A DNA stretch of 64,000 bases from Spironucleus salmonicida (GCA_000497125.2 CM035319.1:1604001-1668000); one strand, 5' to 3'; numbered from the stretch's first letter, positions 10,801 through 23,452 are shown. Program-made: numbers and translations. The notes: a model not told the origin generated them from the sequence alone.

Positions 10801-13390
10801 ATTAATAGATAATATCTAAAGACAATAATTTTCTGTAATTGACAATAACAAACAAAATCTTTTTATCGTTGATTCGTTAAATCCTAACTTAGTTATTGCT
10901 ATATCAACATCGACATCATCAAATTTTATGAATGCCCCTATCAATAGTAGAGTTATTAGTATCATTGAAACTCTTCCGTCTGCTAGTGAGATTGAACCTT
11001 TATAGAAGTTCAGATCTAATCTTTTATCAATATTTTCATAAAACTAAGTAATTAATGGAAGTACTGAATTTACAATTGTATATAAGAAATTTTTAAAGTA
11101 TATACCCACATTTTTGATAAATAAGGCGGATCTACTGGCAAAGAAAATTGATTTCCCACATTCAAATTCTTATTTTAGATAAGTTTTATCAGCCTTAGTT
11201 AAAAAGTATAAATTTACAGGCGAAGCTTATATAACAGCTATTACAGTGTCTATTGAATAACAACTTATGGCTATCGGTATGTCAGATGGGAGAATTATCA
11301 TAATTGACTCTTCTACTCAAAAATTTATTAAACAATGCACAATTTTTTAACCTTTTGTCCATATTATGCCCTAAGTTACTATGGTAAAATTCCTTGGTAA
11401 TTATCCTTTAATATTTTCTGCAAACTCTTCTGGCGATTGTTTCATTCATACAATCAGACCATTCATCCCATCTTGTTTGCTTATTTGTTGTTGGAAGCAT
11501 GCGAATTACAATCCCCTGCCATATCCATTAGACTAGAATTTCTGTTAACAGTTTATGTTGGAACAATAACATATATAATCCCAAATTGAGACATCTTTAC
11601 TTTCGTATAGAGAGCTTTCACAAGATAATGACATACGAAAAGACGTTTATAGATTCCTTTTTTATAGACTAATTCCTGACGCACGATATTGGATAGTTTT
11701 TCAGGGCGAAGATGATAATCCTGATGTTGAAAAACGTATTAGGGCAAAATAGCAATTAGAAACAGATAATTCAAATTAACAGTAACAAATATTTGAAGAT
11801 ATAGATGCATAATTAACACAAAACTGTTATTCTTCAAGGCATTAGTTCTTAAATTTGAAGTAATAGCTTGGGTCAGAGTAAAAAAATATATCAAATCATT
11901 TACATCCGGATATAGCCCAATAAGAATAGGAAGAAATAAAAACTAAATTTACACTTGTTGCACATTAAATTCGTGAGATAATTGGCGTACAGTAGCACAC
12001 ATCTACGAATGCTTCAAAAATGTTTTCATCAATTCAGTTCTCTTCAAATAGTAGTAAAAAATAAAAAATTTAGTCAAAAATTCGAGCTGTTATTACTGCA
12101 ATGCAAGTGTGTGGGAGTTCTTTTAGAAGCTTTTTGGAAGTAAAAAATGAGATTAAAGTAGTCTATCAATTTCCAATTAAGGAGAAGGAGGTCACTATTC
12201 ATGATATATTAAAATAGAAAACATTTAGACGAGGAGGTAAGAAATTAGATATCAGTAGCAAGACTAAGAAGCTGATTTAGGACTATTAAAAGAGTCGTTT
12301 CAACACAAAAAGTGAACAGGAGGAGATATCTATGATTCGTTGTTCGACGCCTAGAACAAATATAGAACTTAATTAAGAGGCTTAGGGCATTATTTAGCGA
12401 CGAATTAACATAGGGAAACTGAATTAGAGCGTTGTAATTCCAGTACGCAAAACATCCCTAGATTGCTTAAAAATCAGTATCGTGCCTACTTCAGTTATGT
12501 ATGTTGATGATACGAAAACTTTGATTCTTGGTGATGAAACTGGATTTATTACGTCTTACGATGTTAGTTCTATTATTAAATAGCTTAGCATATAACATGT
12601 ATAGTAAAAGAAGAAATATGTTGAAATTGTTCCTAATGCACCTAAAGAAGAGTAGATTTCTGGGTTGATTGAGTAAAATCTGCCTGAAAAATTTACCATT
12701 AATTTTACTGAAATTTAATAGAAGCCATTGTTGCTATCTAGTAATAATATCAAATTGAATTATTCTTTCAGATCACATCTAGGATCGATTTAATAAATTT
12801 AACATTTAATATCAACAGACTTATTTATTACTTTCGGAGCTGATCGCAGAATGCTTTGCTGGAATTATAAAACGGGTGTTCTTTTCGGTATGGCCTAGAG
12901 AGTTAAGCTAGAAAATCCACCCGAAGAGTGGCATAAGGCATTTTAAACTCCAATTACCGATGTATATAAACTAGTTTAAGTTAAAGAGTCGAAAAATGAT
13001 GATTTAACGTCCATTTCGCTTCTACCTCCACCGTTCAGAATCGAATTTCCACCATCCGCAGCCTATACATGGAATGCTAAACCGGCAGAAATAAGTTAGA
13101 ACTCTTAAGACTTCATTAAAGCTGGAGTTAAAACTAGTGTAAAATTCGACCAACCTTTCAACCATACGAAGAAACTTTTAATACAAAAACAACCAGTTCC
13201 TACAGCAGATTTAGATTCTGCTACAACTCTACTAAAAACCACAGGGTTAACACCAGAAAGAGTTTACAAGAATCGCAACAGTTGGACTGTACGTGCAATG
13301 CTCGCAAGAGCAACGCGGGGTCGTGTGGATAGCTCATTGATGGACGAGGCTTAGATGATGGGTTCTTTCGTAGGTGATGATAAACAGTGA
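7895..13390 (+). CDS. EF-hand plus WD-repeat protein, 1831 aa (CFAP337/WDR49-like)
   Basis: One exon from ATG 7895 to TGA 13388-13390. Residues about 69-82 form a canonical EF-hand loop (DSDLDGFVTWQDF), so calcium binding is likely. WD-type blades follow across most of the protein, with visible repeats such as KLYLGHDNGIISFYD, RVVACGNDGSVIIFD and LITFGADRRMLCWN-like segments, separated by Gln-rich linkers. EF-hand followed by many WD repeats is the layout of the WDR49/WDR64/CFAP337 group, several of which are axonemal. At 1831 residues it is longer than the animal WDR49 proteins. The C-terminus is basic and non-repetitive. Axonemal location is inferred from the family and from the other flagellar genes in the window. 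Confidence 0.85.
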
Positions 13391-13394
13391 TTTT

Positions 13395-13949
13395 TCACTC
13401 CAAGTTTTATATATTCTTAATATCTTCAATAATTGAAATCAGCTGGATATCCAGCTCCTACAGCTATTTTTAATGAAGTTGCTAACTTTCGTGGAACTCG
13501 CGGAATTATTCATTTTTCCCTTTAACTCCTCGGAGCTGCATTGCAATTTCGTCATGCAGTTTCTTTATCGTTCCTATGTAACTCTATATTTAGACCACCG
13601 CTTATCCTTCTACAAGTTCGGTGATTTTGTCCGCGAGCAGTTAGTTTTCTGTTTCTAATTCATTGGATTACAGTGTTATTGTATTGAGCTCGTTTTCTGT
13701 TAAGATAATCCGCTAGAAAATGTCATTAAATACAGCTTCCTATTATCCTGTAAATTCATCAAAAACTTATTGCACTATTTTTTCAAGAAGGACCTGTGTT
13801 ATCGGTTTAATGGTGATATTTGCTGGTACAGGTGATTATAATTGGTTGTTTTCAGAGTCTAAAATCTTAATATTTTGAGATTCTGCAGCTTTTATTTTAT
13901 CCGGTTCATCCTCATCGATAAAAATGATATCTTCGAGTTATTCATTCAT
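13395..13949 (-). CDS. Coiled-coil protein, 184 aa
   Basis: ATG at 13949 and TGA at 13395-13397, only 4 bp from the stop of the convergent WD gene. The N-terminal 60 residues are acidic and polar. The rest, from about residue 65, has regular Leu/Ile/Gln/Glu spacing typical of a coiled coil. No recognised domain. It lies just downstream of another short coiled-coil gene on the same strand, with a 32 bp gap. Confidence 0.7.
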
Positions 13950-13981
13950 TTAAAATAATATGTAATATAGATGTAAAATAT

Positions 13982-14395
13982 TCACTAGTTGGGTTGACTC
14001 AATTATTTTTCATACTAAGACCAATAAAAATCTAAATCTTTAAACATATAACTATTATGCGGATTAAAATACTGTGTTTCCATTAAATCATTACTTGCAC
14101 GATGTTTGATGGCATTTATTTCATCTAAATAGCAGTCGAATCTTGACATAATTTTTTAAGAATGCTTATTTAGATCATATAAGCTATCTTATACATTATT
14201 TATCAGCTACTAGTTTTACTTTAGGAGTTACAGAGTGTTTGAAAACTATTGCTCTAAGTTTTAGTTTAAGAGATTGAGTTTAATCAAATCTTTTGTACTA
14301 TACAACTTCTTTTTAATCTACTCTCGAAGTTTTATTTGCTACTAGGTGCATTCTACTGTTTCTTATAGTGAACACTTTGTAACTATTAAAGGCAT
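13982..14395 (-). CDS. Small coiled-coil protein, 137 aa
   Basis: ATG at 14395, TGA at 13982-13984. An internal in-frame ATG at 14149 is possible, but the upstream frame is open and its start sits next to a TATA-like stretch, so the longer form is used. Residues about 10-85 are helical and Gln/Leu-rich; the C-terminus is aromatic and polar (YWSQYEKQ). Function unknown. Confidence 0.65.
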
Positions 14396-14444
14396 TCTTA
14401 GAATAATGGCTATATTATATTCCGATATTATATTTTGAAATTTA
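14396..14444. promoter_or_regulatory. 49 bp divergent promoter
   Basis: Only 49 bp separate the divergent starts at 14395 and 14445. It contains two copies of the same TATATTATATT-like core (near 14410-14420 and 14426-14436). One core per direction is a reasonable reading. Confidence 0.5.
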
Positions 14445-14837
14445 ATGAAAACCTAATAATTTAACGAAAACAGTTAAGATACTCTTACAATTTAACATCT
14501 TAATCCAACTATAGGAAGAAAAAATTTAAAAACTTTAGCAGATCAACTTTATGAATCTAAAGCAGAAGAATATTAAAATAAAAATAAAATAGAAAATTTA
14601 CAATAATAGATAACCGATCTTAAAGACCATGTAAAAATGCTTACACATATAAATATTAACTAGCAAAAATCAATAGACTAAATTTCATAATTAAGAACGG
14701 AAAAGTCATTTTGGTAAGATTTGGCTCTGAGTTAGTAAAAAATAATTGATGACACAAAAGCAGAGAATTTAGTTTCTGAAAACATGAAATTAAAATTTTA
14801 TATTTAAAAGCTATTAAATAACAAATAACAAGATTGA
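14445..14837 (+). CDS. Coiled-coil protein, 130 aa
   Basis: ATG at 14445 and TGA at 14835-14837. Predominantly helical and Gln/Lys/Leu-rich, with heptad-like spacing from about residue 30 to the end. A central ITDLKDHVKML segment leads into a second helical stretch. No known domain. Followed on the same strand by the DUF4485 gene after 57 bp. Confidence 0.7.
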
Positions 14838-14894
14838 TGTTCATTTTTAGTTCTCATTATATACTTATATATATTTAAAAAGCATAATTCTAAA

Positions 14895-15500
14895 ATGTCC
14901 AAAAATTTGTATTATGATTAATAGCACTAAGAGATGCTTCATACATATCAGTGCTATAAATCCAGTCTATCCAGTATTGATTTATTTTATGCAGATTTAT
15001 GGATTGAAAAACTTAAGGAGAAATAGTCAACATTAGTTTGGACTAAAAATAGAAATGTTTTACTATTAGCACTGATAGATATGGTCCTATAAAATTAATT
15101 AAATGTGCCATTTAAGTCTAGACCAAACTCTGGTCCACTATAAAATTTACTCGATGGAGCATAAAGATGTTTTTATGGTACTCGCACACTATAGTAATTA
15201 ATCTCACTTAGAAATGGAGTCATCGGCCAAAAAAGATATAGAGTTGATAAATTTGCGATTCGGAAGCAAGAATTTTCAATTAATTAGATTTAAGATACTA
15301 ATTTTGATTAAAGTAATTAACTATTTGACTAAAAATAATCAAATAATTATAAAAAATATGACTAGTCAAATATTGACGATTTATAATTATAATGTTAGTA
15401 GAAAGATATAATTATTAAAGAGCTATAAACTTAACTGCTATAATAAAAAATAGACATATAGGCTCTTTATGAACATATGAAAACAAATATTGTTGAGTGA
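14895..15500 (+). CDS. DUF4485-domain protein, 201 aa
   Basis: ATG at 14895, TGA at 15498-15500. Residues about 15-90 match the DUF4485 pattern: a helical lead, then LWIEKL, then a W.KNRN motif, a helix, and the diagnostic PF..RP..GPL near residues 72-82. DUF4485 occurs in CCDC61-like and other centriole/cilium-associated proteins. After the domain there is a Gln/Asn-rich linker and a short C-terminal coiled coil. A basal-body role is inferred from the domain family, not shown. It converges on the ankyrin gene with 7 bp between stops. Confidence 0.75.
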
Positions 15501-15507
15501 AATTTTA

Positions 15508-17658
15508 TCATTCTAGGCCCATGATTACTTTTTACATTATTCTTAATACATCCTCTTGGGCCTAATCAAGACCACTTGGTATATTTGCCGTGCTTTTTTG
15601 TACAACTTATGCTACAAATTAAACTATTTTAGAAACTAATTCTTTATTTTCAATATTATTTTGAATTTTATTAGCATATATCTTATTCTAAGCATCCGAA
15701 CCTGTTAATTTTTCTTGTAGATTGCTGAGTAAACTCTATTAATCTTCAATTTATTGCTTTTAAATCGAAATATTGCTGTTTTGCTCCTTTATAATTTTTT
15801 ATAAATTTTCGTTTCTAGTATTGCTTTCATGAAGCTTTAACTCATTTTCACTACTCTTCTTTTGCGCTAATAACACACTAAATATTAAAGATTCTAATTC
15901 TTCCAAAAGTGATAAAAGAGTAAATTCTGTTGGAGTTTGATAGTTAACATTAATAAGTTTCAATAGTGTTATAAGTTAAGGTACACTTTATTGCTGATTA
16001 TTCTGCAGTTTCTCTATCTAAAATTCTTAATGTGATAAAAATTACCCAAGTTCTTAAAAATTGCATTATACATCTGCACTTAACTTTTAAGCATCTAGTT
16101 ATATTTATTTCAGGTCAAAATTATTTCCATAGAATTAGCTCAATATATTTTTGTATTATTGAATTTCAATATTAAGTTAACTAATATTGGTCTTTACTTA
16201 TATTTCCTATTTTTTATCTTAAATTCTCTTACAGTTAATTTCACTTTTGTTTAACTTTTCTTATAAATCCTGAATTTTGAATGTAAGTTCATTCACTTAT
16301 ACTGAAAATTATTCTTTAATGCCACTCTCATCTATATTAGCTACTGATTCTTATACTATCTATACTTATGATTTATATGTAAGATTTTAAATATTTAAAT
16401 TTTTATTTTAGTCTATTAAGCTAAAGATACATTCTTCTAACGAATAATTTTACGGAAATTAACATAAAAGTAACTTATTTTGTAAATTATTGATAATTTT
16501 TTCATTTTTCTTAGAATCTTTAGAAAGATCGTCATAAAGTTGCTATAATCTGAACGACTTTGTAGTTTCTTATGCCAATTACTATTTTAAGGTAAGCATA
16601 TTTTCTTACAAATCACACATATCTAGTATCGATGTGAACTGAGATCCTTTTGGATATGCTATTGATTTTCCTAAGATAGGCCGAGAATCATTAATCGTAC
16701 CAGTTAGATTTGATTAACGTAAAACGCCTTAACACTAAATATTACGTAATAATTCAAGTGCTCTCATGTTGCCTTATTACTCTGCTATAGTAAATATATT
16801 TGAACTCAAATCAAAATCTTAAAAATTCGATATTAATTTTAGCTCTACCTCTTTTGTGTATAAAATAGATATAAATTCATTATATCCCTTGATAATTGCA
16901 ATTATAAGAGCAGTAACTCCAAAGTTGGTTTGATTTCCAGCTTAATAACTTGCTAATAAACTAGCTGCCTTAAGATTTCTTTTATCAACAGCAAGCATTA
17001 AAGCTGTAGTATTTTGACCATATTTAGATTTAAAGTTATTATCCAGTCTATGCGACTAACATTCAATTATGAATTAAATGTAATTTAAGTTATTTGATTC
17101 TACTGCTAAATGTAATGGTGTTTTCCCGTAATTATCAGATGTAAAATTGACAAATTACTAATAGAATAAATCATTAATAGGCTAAGTGTTTAATACTGCA
17201 TAGTGAAGTGGAGTCCTCCCTTATGAGTCTGCGATTCCATCAACAGGGGAAATATGATAGAATGATTTAAAATGTGCATCTGTCCAAAGAGATGTATGAG
17301 CCTCACATTCTAATATCTATACTGATTCAATAAATCCTTTAGAAGCTGCTATTTACAAAGCCGAAACATTTTTCAGATTATTGAATTAAATAGCGACATT
17401 ATTGGACTCTTATAATAATACTTATATAAGCTTTGTATGATTTTTAGCTGCTGCAAACATTAAAGCAGTTCTATTATATGAATCACGTATACCAATTTCT
17501 CTTTACAATAGTTTTACTCCAGGTACGCTACCTTAATATGTAGCGTGCATAAGAGCAGTTCTGGATGTTTATGGTGATTATGACCTTATGAATTACTATA
17601 TATTTCTGGTTATATATTGTATATCTCCTTTTTAAGCAGCAGCGAACCATTAGATCAT
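15508..17658 (-). CDS. Ankyrin-repeat plus coiled-coil protein, 716 aa
   Basis: ATG at 17658, TGA at 15508-15510. The N-terminus MIQWFAAAQKGDI is a typical first ankyrin helix, and repeats continue to about residue 310, with blocks such as NRTALMFAAAKNH, GRTPLHYAV, GKTPLHLAV and NTTALMLAV. Residues about 370 to the end are coiled coil, rich in Gln, Glu, Lys and Asn. This layout resembles the ankyrin/coiled-coil proteins abundant in diplomonads (Giardia 21.1 family), but ankyrin proteins are common in many protists. An upstream ATG exists, but it would run into the neighbouring gene and precede the TATA-like stretch, so 17658 was chosen. Confidence 0.85.
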
Positions 17659-17708
17659 TTTTGGAAAATTTGATAAAATATAATATATACTATATAATAC
17701 CATATTAT

Positions 17709-19460
17709 TCATTCTAATTTTTCATAGTATGATTTGGTAACAGGGTCATAAAATAGACCAAATGCCACTGGATCTGCTAATATACCCTCCTCTGCGGGAT
17801 CTGGTATAAGATTCTATTATTCTGGATTATCGCCAAATTCAGGATCAGGAATATTATCCTGAGTTATATCTTTAGTTTATTACTTAGGTGTATATTCTAC
17901 ACTGCGGCAAGTATCATTATATTCCTCAATATCATCCTATGGTTAATATTATGCTGAATTCGTTTCATTTTCTTATACTTCTTCTTAATAAAGTTATTAC
18001 TGCTATTCACAATACGGATTTTCTTAATCATCATTAATCTCTTCTTAATGAATTTCCTCTTATGGTTAATCATCATTTTCATAAATCTCTTCTTCTTTTA
18101 CTAGTTTTTCAATCTTTTTTACTTCTTTGTAATAACCACTAACCGCAGAATTTACTCTTTTAACCGGGGTTAAACTTTTACCATCGTTTTTATCTGAACA
18201 TTAGCCACAATTAAACTCAACTGGAACAGCAGAAATAGTTAGATCAACATCTTGAGCACAATAATCACTATCTGTTGATTTTAGAACAGCAGGAGGTTTA
18301 TTTTTGTTAAGTTTTACTAAATTTTACTATATTCGTTACTCTTTATCTTTGGTAAAATCAGTCTCTAAATTTCTTTTATCAATAGCAGCTGCTTACGATA
18401 TGGCAGCATGATATAATTATTATGAATCATTTTTCTTTAGCTCTTCCATTACAGCCTAAACGGCTGAAACTTATGGTATTTTAGTTTTTTATTAAGGGGT
18501 CGACTTAGCAACTACTTATTTAGGTGTAACATAGGTTTTGACAGGAGTCCTATTTTTTTCCGGTGTCTATGGTCTGTAGTTCTTATAGATTTCCTCAACC
18601 TCTTATTTTCCAGGCGCCCTCCCAACGTTACTTTATTGCATCTTCGTTATTCTATGATCCTACTCCTCCTCAAGCCCGAAATTATTAAATCCTGGCAGAA
18701 AATTTTCTCTAGCCTATACAATTCCACTCTAATCTCTGACGGATATATCACTATTTACTTTACCTTCCTTAAACAAACTGATGTAAAAAATATCTACAAT
18801 CTGAACATGAATAGGCATCGGCGTTGAAAGTTTTTCTGACAATATTTCATGACATCGTTTACTAAATTAAGGGAGTGGCATTTTTGGGTTTCTTGCACAC
18901 TCGATTTCGTCTTACTAGCAGAAGAGCTCAATTGTTGGCAGTGGACAGGTTTTAAGAGAAAAAACACGTAATAAAGTACAATAGGGCGATATTTCTAAAC
19001 TATGAAGTGATGAAAATTCCTATTGTGGAAATAACGACCTAGTTAGTTCGTGGAGATCTAACACTAACATGGACCAGGTGCCTGCTACCATATGTAATGG
19101 TACACGAGCAAGTAAATTCGCTGATTTCACCACTTTAACAGACGTGGAAAATGTTATGCGCATCTTAGATTTCGAAGCAGAAAAAAGTGTAATATGAAGC
19201 GAAAGAGGTTGATCTTTAGGTAAGAACATTTACATTGCCAAATAAGACTAAGTTATTCCTAATGGGAGTTTCTCTGGAATTGGCGGACATTTAATTGTAT
19301 TTAAGTGATTTCCAGTAATATCAATTACATAAGTTTTCATCTCTTTATTATATAATCTATTAGCTGAAGCTTTTTTAACATCCCATATATCCATTGGTTT
19401 CGATCCTTTTGCCTCTAGTAGCATAATATGCGAGCCGCCCTAAAAAGCTTCTTTGAACAT
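17709..19460 (-). CDS. CFAP20-domain protein, 583 aa (CFAP20DC-like)
   Basis: ATG at 19460, TGA at 17709-17711. The N-terminus MFKEAFQGG, followed by AKGSKPMDIWD, matches the start of the CFAP20/DUF667 domain (MFKN.FQ.G ... GSKPLQIWD). The domain continues to about residue 165, including a W-S/T-hydrophobic-D segment (GTWSMLVLDLHELTR). The remaining 400 residues are disordered, Gln/Glu-rich and acidic. A CFAP20 domain followed by a long disordered tail resembles CFAP20DC (C3orf67). CFAP20 itself sits on the inner junction of doublet microtubules, so an axonemal role is likely but inferred. An internal GLFYDPVTKSYY motif near the C-terminus may be a short binding motif. Confidence 0.88.
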
Positions 19461-20358
19461 TTAAATTTCTGAATACTATTCTTTAATACATATATTATTA
19501 TTATTATTATTATTTATAATAAGGATTGCCTAAGTGAACTAGCATTCTGTGATAAAATATTATATAATAGATAAATTTACTCAATATAAATGATTATAGT
19601 ATCAATTTGTTACATATTATCGGAATAAAAAAATATTTATTGAAAGTGCTACGATGATAGTATGAGTGTATTATCAATCAAATACTATTATTTTGCCCTA
19701 TACTTTAATTCATGGAATTATCATAACCTATAGCTGAGTTCTTTTATATTTATTAATATTATGAACGCAATGTTTTTTAATAAAAGAAATAGACATTATT
19801 TTAAGTAATTTACATAGAAATATTAATTGTATATATCTCATTAATAAACTAATATTAATATATAAAATTGACTATTTCTCTCAAATAATATAATAAATTT
19901 TACTTATAAGTTTTCAGTATATAAACTTTTAAAACAATAGGATCGATTATTATTAATTTATGAGATCAAATAAATTATAGGTTAATATACTCCCTTATTT
20001 AAGCAAATTATAAGTAATAAATTAAATCGAAAAAATTGAATTAATGAATCATACTTTAGAAAAGTAAAAGGATAACAATCATATGTATAACATTAAATGA
20101 ATGAAATACAATCGCTAAACTACCAATTTTGAATATATAGATATATTATATAATATTCACTCACAAATTAAACATTCAAATAATATTTCCTACCCAATTT
20201 ATATATAAATATATAATTTTTTATTTAATTGTTTTAATTAAGTTTTAAGTAATTAAGTTTTATGTAATTAATTATTCACAATATCCTATTTACAAGAATA
20301 ATTATTATTACATATATAAAGTATATTTACGAAAATATACCGCTTTAAATTTTACATA
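19461..20358. other. AT-rich intergenic region
   Basis: About 900 bp, almost entirely A and T, between the divergent starts at 19460 and 20359. It contains an ATT microsatellite near its left end and no convincing ORF, tRNA or inverted repeat. Confidence 0.6.
19493..19515. repeat. ATT trinucleotide microsatellite
   Basis: About seven to eight consecutive ATT units, read directly from the sequence, lying 33 bp upstream of the CFAP20-domain gene. Confidence 0.85.
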
Positions 20359-21453
20359 ATGTCAGATGAGATGATAGATCTTTAGCTTAAAGTGGTGGAT
20401 CTATAGCAATAAGTCGATATGCTAACAGAATTAAATGACGACCTAAATATCTAGTTACTTTGCCCACAAACCGACAGCGACGATGTCAGAGTCAAAGAGC
20501 TCGAAGAATAGAAGAATTCATTGTTGGCCTTGTTAGACCAAGCCCAAGCAGGTAATAACGCAAACTCCACAGATGCACAACTCGTTGAGAAACTCAGATA
20601 AGATGTACACAACATCGAACTGGAAAACGATACGCTCAGAAACGACAACAGCTTACTTTCCAAAAAGCTTGAGGAACTCATTCAGACCACCTAAAACCAC
20701 CCATAGAATTAGTCAAATCTGGAAGAGCAAGTGCTCCAATACGAGGCCATTATCGCCGAAAAGGACATGATAATCGACGAAAAGAACGGCTTTATCAACC
20801 AGCAGCAGGGAAAGCTCGACATGAACAAAGAGGATATCCAAAAGCTCAAAATTGAAGTCGAATACGCCGAGAAGTACAGAGCCCAATTCGACCAGCAGAA
20901 GGCCCAGACGCACGACGAAATCGAGCAGCATAAAGCCCAAATTGAACGCATGAAGCAGCAAATCGCCAAGCTTCTTTCGATATCGAAGAAGTAGGAGGAG
21001 CTGCAAAATCACGTGAAAATGACTAAAGACAAGCACATTCAGGAGCTCAAAATGGCCGAAATGGAGCGCCAGAAGCTGAAGGAGCATGAGAAGCTCTACA
21101 GCAAAATGCTCTCCGAGGCCTTCGCAAACTCGTCCAGAAAGGACGCGCAAATTAGAGAATTGGAGTCCCAGAAGCGCATTTCGCAGAACGAATCCGAAGA
21201 GAAAATATACCAAAAGGAGGAGCTGGTAAAGACGCTGGAGCAGTAGCTCCAGCAGCTGAGAAGGCAAAACGATGCCGTGAAGCAGGAAAATAACATTTTC
21301 AGAACGAAAGTAGAGGACCCAAAAAGCTCCGTTTCTGCTATGTTCATGGAGAAGTCTTTGGATATGAGTCACTCCAGATCCGAGTCGGCCACCTCCAGGG
21401 CTGCCTCGCAGTTGAGAGCAAGCAGCAGATGTTTAAGGAACATGCTCGAGTGA
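20359..21453 (+). CDS. GC-richer coiled-coil protein, 364 aa
   Basis: ATG at 20359, TGA at 21451-21453. Almost the whole protein, about residues 5-320, is coiled coil rich in Glu, Lys, Gln, Leu and Asp. The last 45 residues are Ser/Arg-rich (SHSRSESATSRAA), suggesting phosphorylation. Base composition and codon choice differ from neighbours: most Gln codons are CAA/CAG and third positions are often G or C, while TAA/TAG are fewer and concentrated near the 5' end. This may mark strong expression or a separate history. No known family recognised. Confidence 0.8.
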
Positions 21454-21458
21454 AAATA

Positions 21459-21737
21459 TCAATTTTCGTCACTAGTTACCTCGAAATGTAGTTGGTTTTT
21501 GCCGGATTAGATGGTCAAGGCGAAATCTGAGTCAGACGTAAGTTCCTTTTTTGTGTCAGATTCTAATCGCTCCTGGCTGCGTTCTTTGAACTATCTGGGC
21601 TAAACCATAATTTTTTAATTCGGAGTTGTAGGAACGCTGGATTTGCTGATGAGGTGTTTTTCGTGTTCTAACTTATTCTACTCGAAGGCTGTTTTGTTAC
21701 TGTGAGTGAGTAGGGATTGGTATAATTTTAAGCTCAT
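21459..21737 (-). CDS. Small polar protein, 92 aa
   Basis: ATG at 21737, TGA at 21459-21461, 5 bp from the stop of the convergent coiled-coil gene. Highly polar, Ser/Lys/Glu/Gln-rich and probably disordered. No domain recognised. An AT-rich stretch lies upstream. Confidence 0.6.
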
Positions 21738-21851
21738 TTTGATATGATGAAAAATCGATAGTGAAAAGGTTAGGTATATGTAATAATAATTATTTACTGA
21801 TATACAAAAATTACATAGTAGAATAAAATAATGTGATAAATAGTTAGAAAA

Positions 21852-22274
21852 TCACACATTTTCAAGTTTCTCAATTTCTACTTGTAAACCTATGATTTGC
21901 TTGTCTAAATCTTCTTCGATCTCTTTCAAACCTTCGCTTTATCTGTCTTTTCTGCATATTGCTTCCTCTAGAAAATCAAGAGAATGACATTTCATTCCAC
22001 CAAGATACATCTTTTATTCATTTTAAATTACAAGATTCTAAAAGTCAGAGCCGTTTAAATTTTCTAAAAACTTTGAGTAACTTAATTCAGCAGTCTCCTA
22101 CATAAAATTTCTCATATACCGCCTTAGTGCCTTTTGGTTGGCTCGTGGCATAGTAATTTTGCACTTTTTCAAAACAGGCGTAGTACGATAATCTGAAACA
22201 GTTGACCTAATAAGTAAATATACCAAATATTTATAGTTGCTAATAGCTGCTGATGTTGGCTAGCTAGTCTACAT
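21852..22274 (-). CDS. Hypothetical protein, 140 aa
   Basis: ATG at 22274 and TGA at 21852-21854. The N-terminal 40 residues are mixed, followed by a basic segment (PRANQKALRRYMR) and a helical part ending in a short coiled coil rich in Glu and Ile/Leu. Not recognised. Divergent from the gene at 22359. Confidence 0.65.
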
Positions 22275-22358
22275 TTAAATTTTAAATATATATTAATTAT
22301 AGTATATAATAGTATAATTAATATTAGCAATCTAAACAGAAACTAAAAACAACGAAGA
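22275..22358. promoter_or_regulatory. 84 bp divergent promoter
   Basis: Between divergent starts. It contains repeated TATA-like cores at about 22285-22325, of the form TATATATTAATTATAGTATATAATAG-type runs. Regulatory role inferred from position. Confidence 0.45.
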
Positions 22359-23399
22359 ATGATCCTGATTTTATCAATAGATCTGAACTAATTCGACGAC
22401 ATTAAATATTTATAGCAAATTATTTTTGAGCACTAACCGCAGTATTTATAGCTTCCTACTGAAGATATTTACTGGAAAAATATTTTTACCGTATAATTTT
22501 TGTAATAAAAAGGGGATTATTCAATTAGGTTTTAATGTATAAATGATGTCGAAATACAAGAAGTGATAATTATAAGCGAGAACCCGTCAGAATATATTTT
22601 TTGCAAAACTTAACAAAAGAAGGTAACTCTTAAAATGATAGATTTAATATTTAAAGATTGCAATGATAATATAAATTATTTGAGGGGTTAGATTTGCATA
22701 TTTTCTGGAGCATTATTTGATTGTGTCTCTGAAAAAAATTAAGAAATAGAGTTTTTAATAGAAGAAACATTCACGATTGTATATATATCGTAAAGTTCTA
22801 AATCATAAAAAACATTTTTCAAAGCGTAATTAGAAGTAAATGGAGTAATAAGAAGTTTAATGGAGTTTGGAACAACAGGTATTTTCAACTTTACTTTAAA
22901 GGCAGATTTAATGAGCATAGAAAAAGTAAATAACAGCCCTAATTATGCATATTTTCTTGTGAAAGATTATGAGCTGTAAATGGGATTCATAGGAGTAAGT
23001 ATAGAATAATGTGGTTACTTTGGTATATATGATAATGATGACTGTAAATTTGAGTCATGGAGACATTTTCCATAATTTTTAATTTTTACGGTCACCAATA
23101 AAGACGAAATAATATATTTCTACAATTCTAATAAAAATGGTAATATAGTGAAATTAGTTGGAACTACTGATGTGACAGTATAAACACTTGTAGAGGGAGT
23201 GGGTGAAAATGTAATATTAGTTAGATTTGGAATAAGTCTGGGATTTGAGACAAGTTAATGCATGAATCTGCTACCAGAAATGGATTTATGGTTATAATTA
23301 GATGGCAATATGTTCTGGTTGAGAAATAAATAGTAAGTGACCTGTAGATTTGATGAAATGTGTGTAGCTTTAGACACAAGTTTTAGTGACTCTTGTTGA
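22359..23399 (+). CDS. Hypothetical protein, 346 aa
   Basis: ATG at 22359 and TGA at 23397-23399. Rich in Ile, Phe, Tyr and Asn with a beta-strand-like pattern throughout, and several Cys, most in the C-terminal half (for example SQCMN, VTCRFDEMC and the terminal SC). There is no convincing signal peptide: the hydrophobic start is only six residues. No transmembrane segment. I do not recognise the fold. It is followed 53 bp later by topoisomerase II. Confidence 0.7.
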
Positions 23400-23452
23400 A
23401 TATTATAAAATATTAAATTATAATAATCATCATAATTTCCTTTCCACCATAT

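Noticed and set aside
19461-20358. tRNA or other small RNA gene in the AT-rich intergenic regions
   Set aside because: I found no B-box-like GGTTCGAATCC sequence or cloverleaf-sized GC-richer segment here or in the other long intergenic stretches.
20709-21372. Long minus-strand ORFs opposite the coiled-coil gene
   Set aside because: They are antisense shadows of a GC-richer, Glu/Lys/Gln-rich coiled coil, giving Leu/Phe/Ser-rich nonsense; the sense strand is clearly coding.
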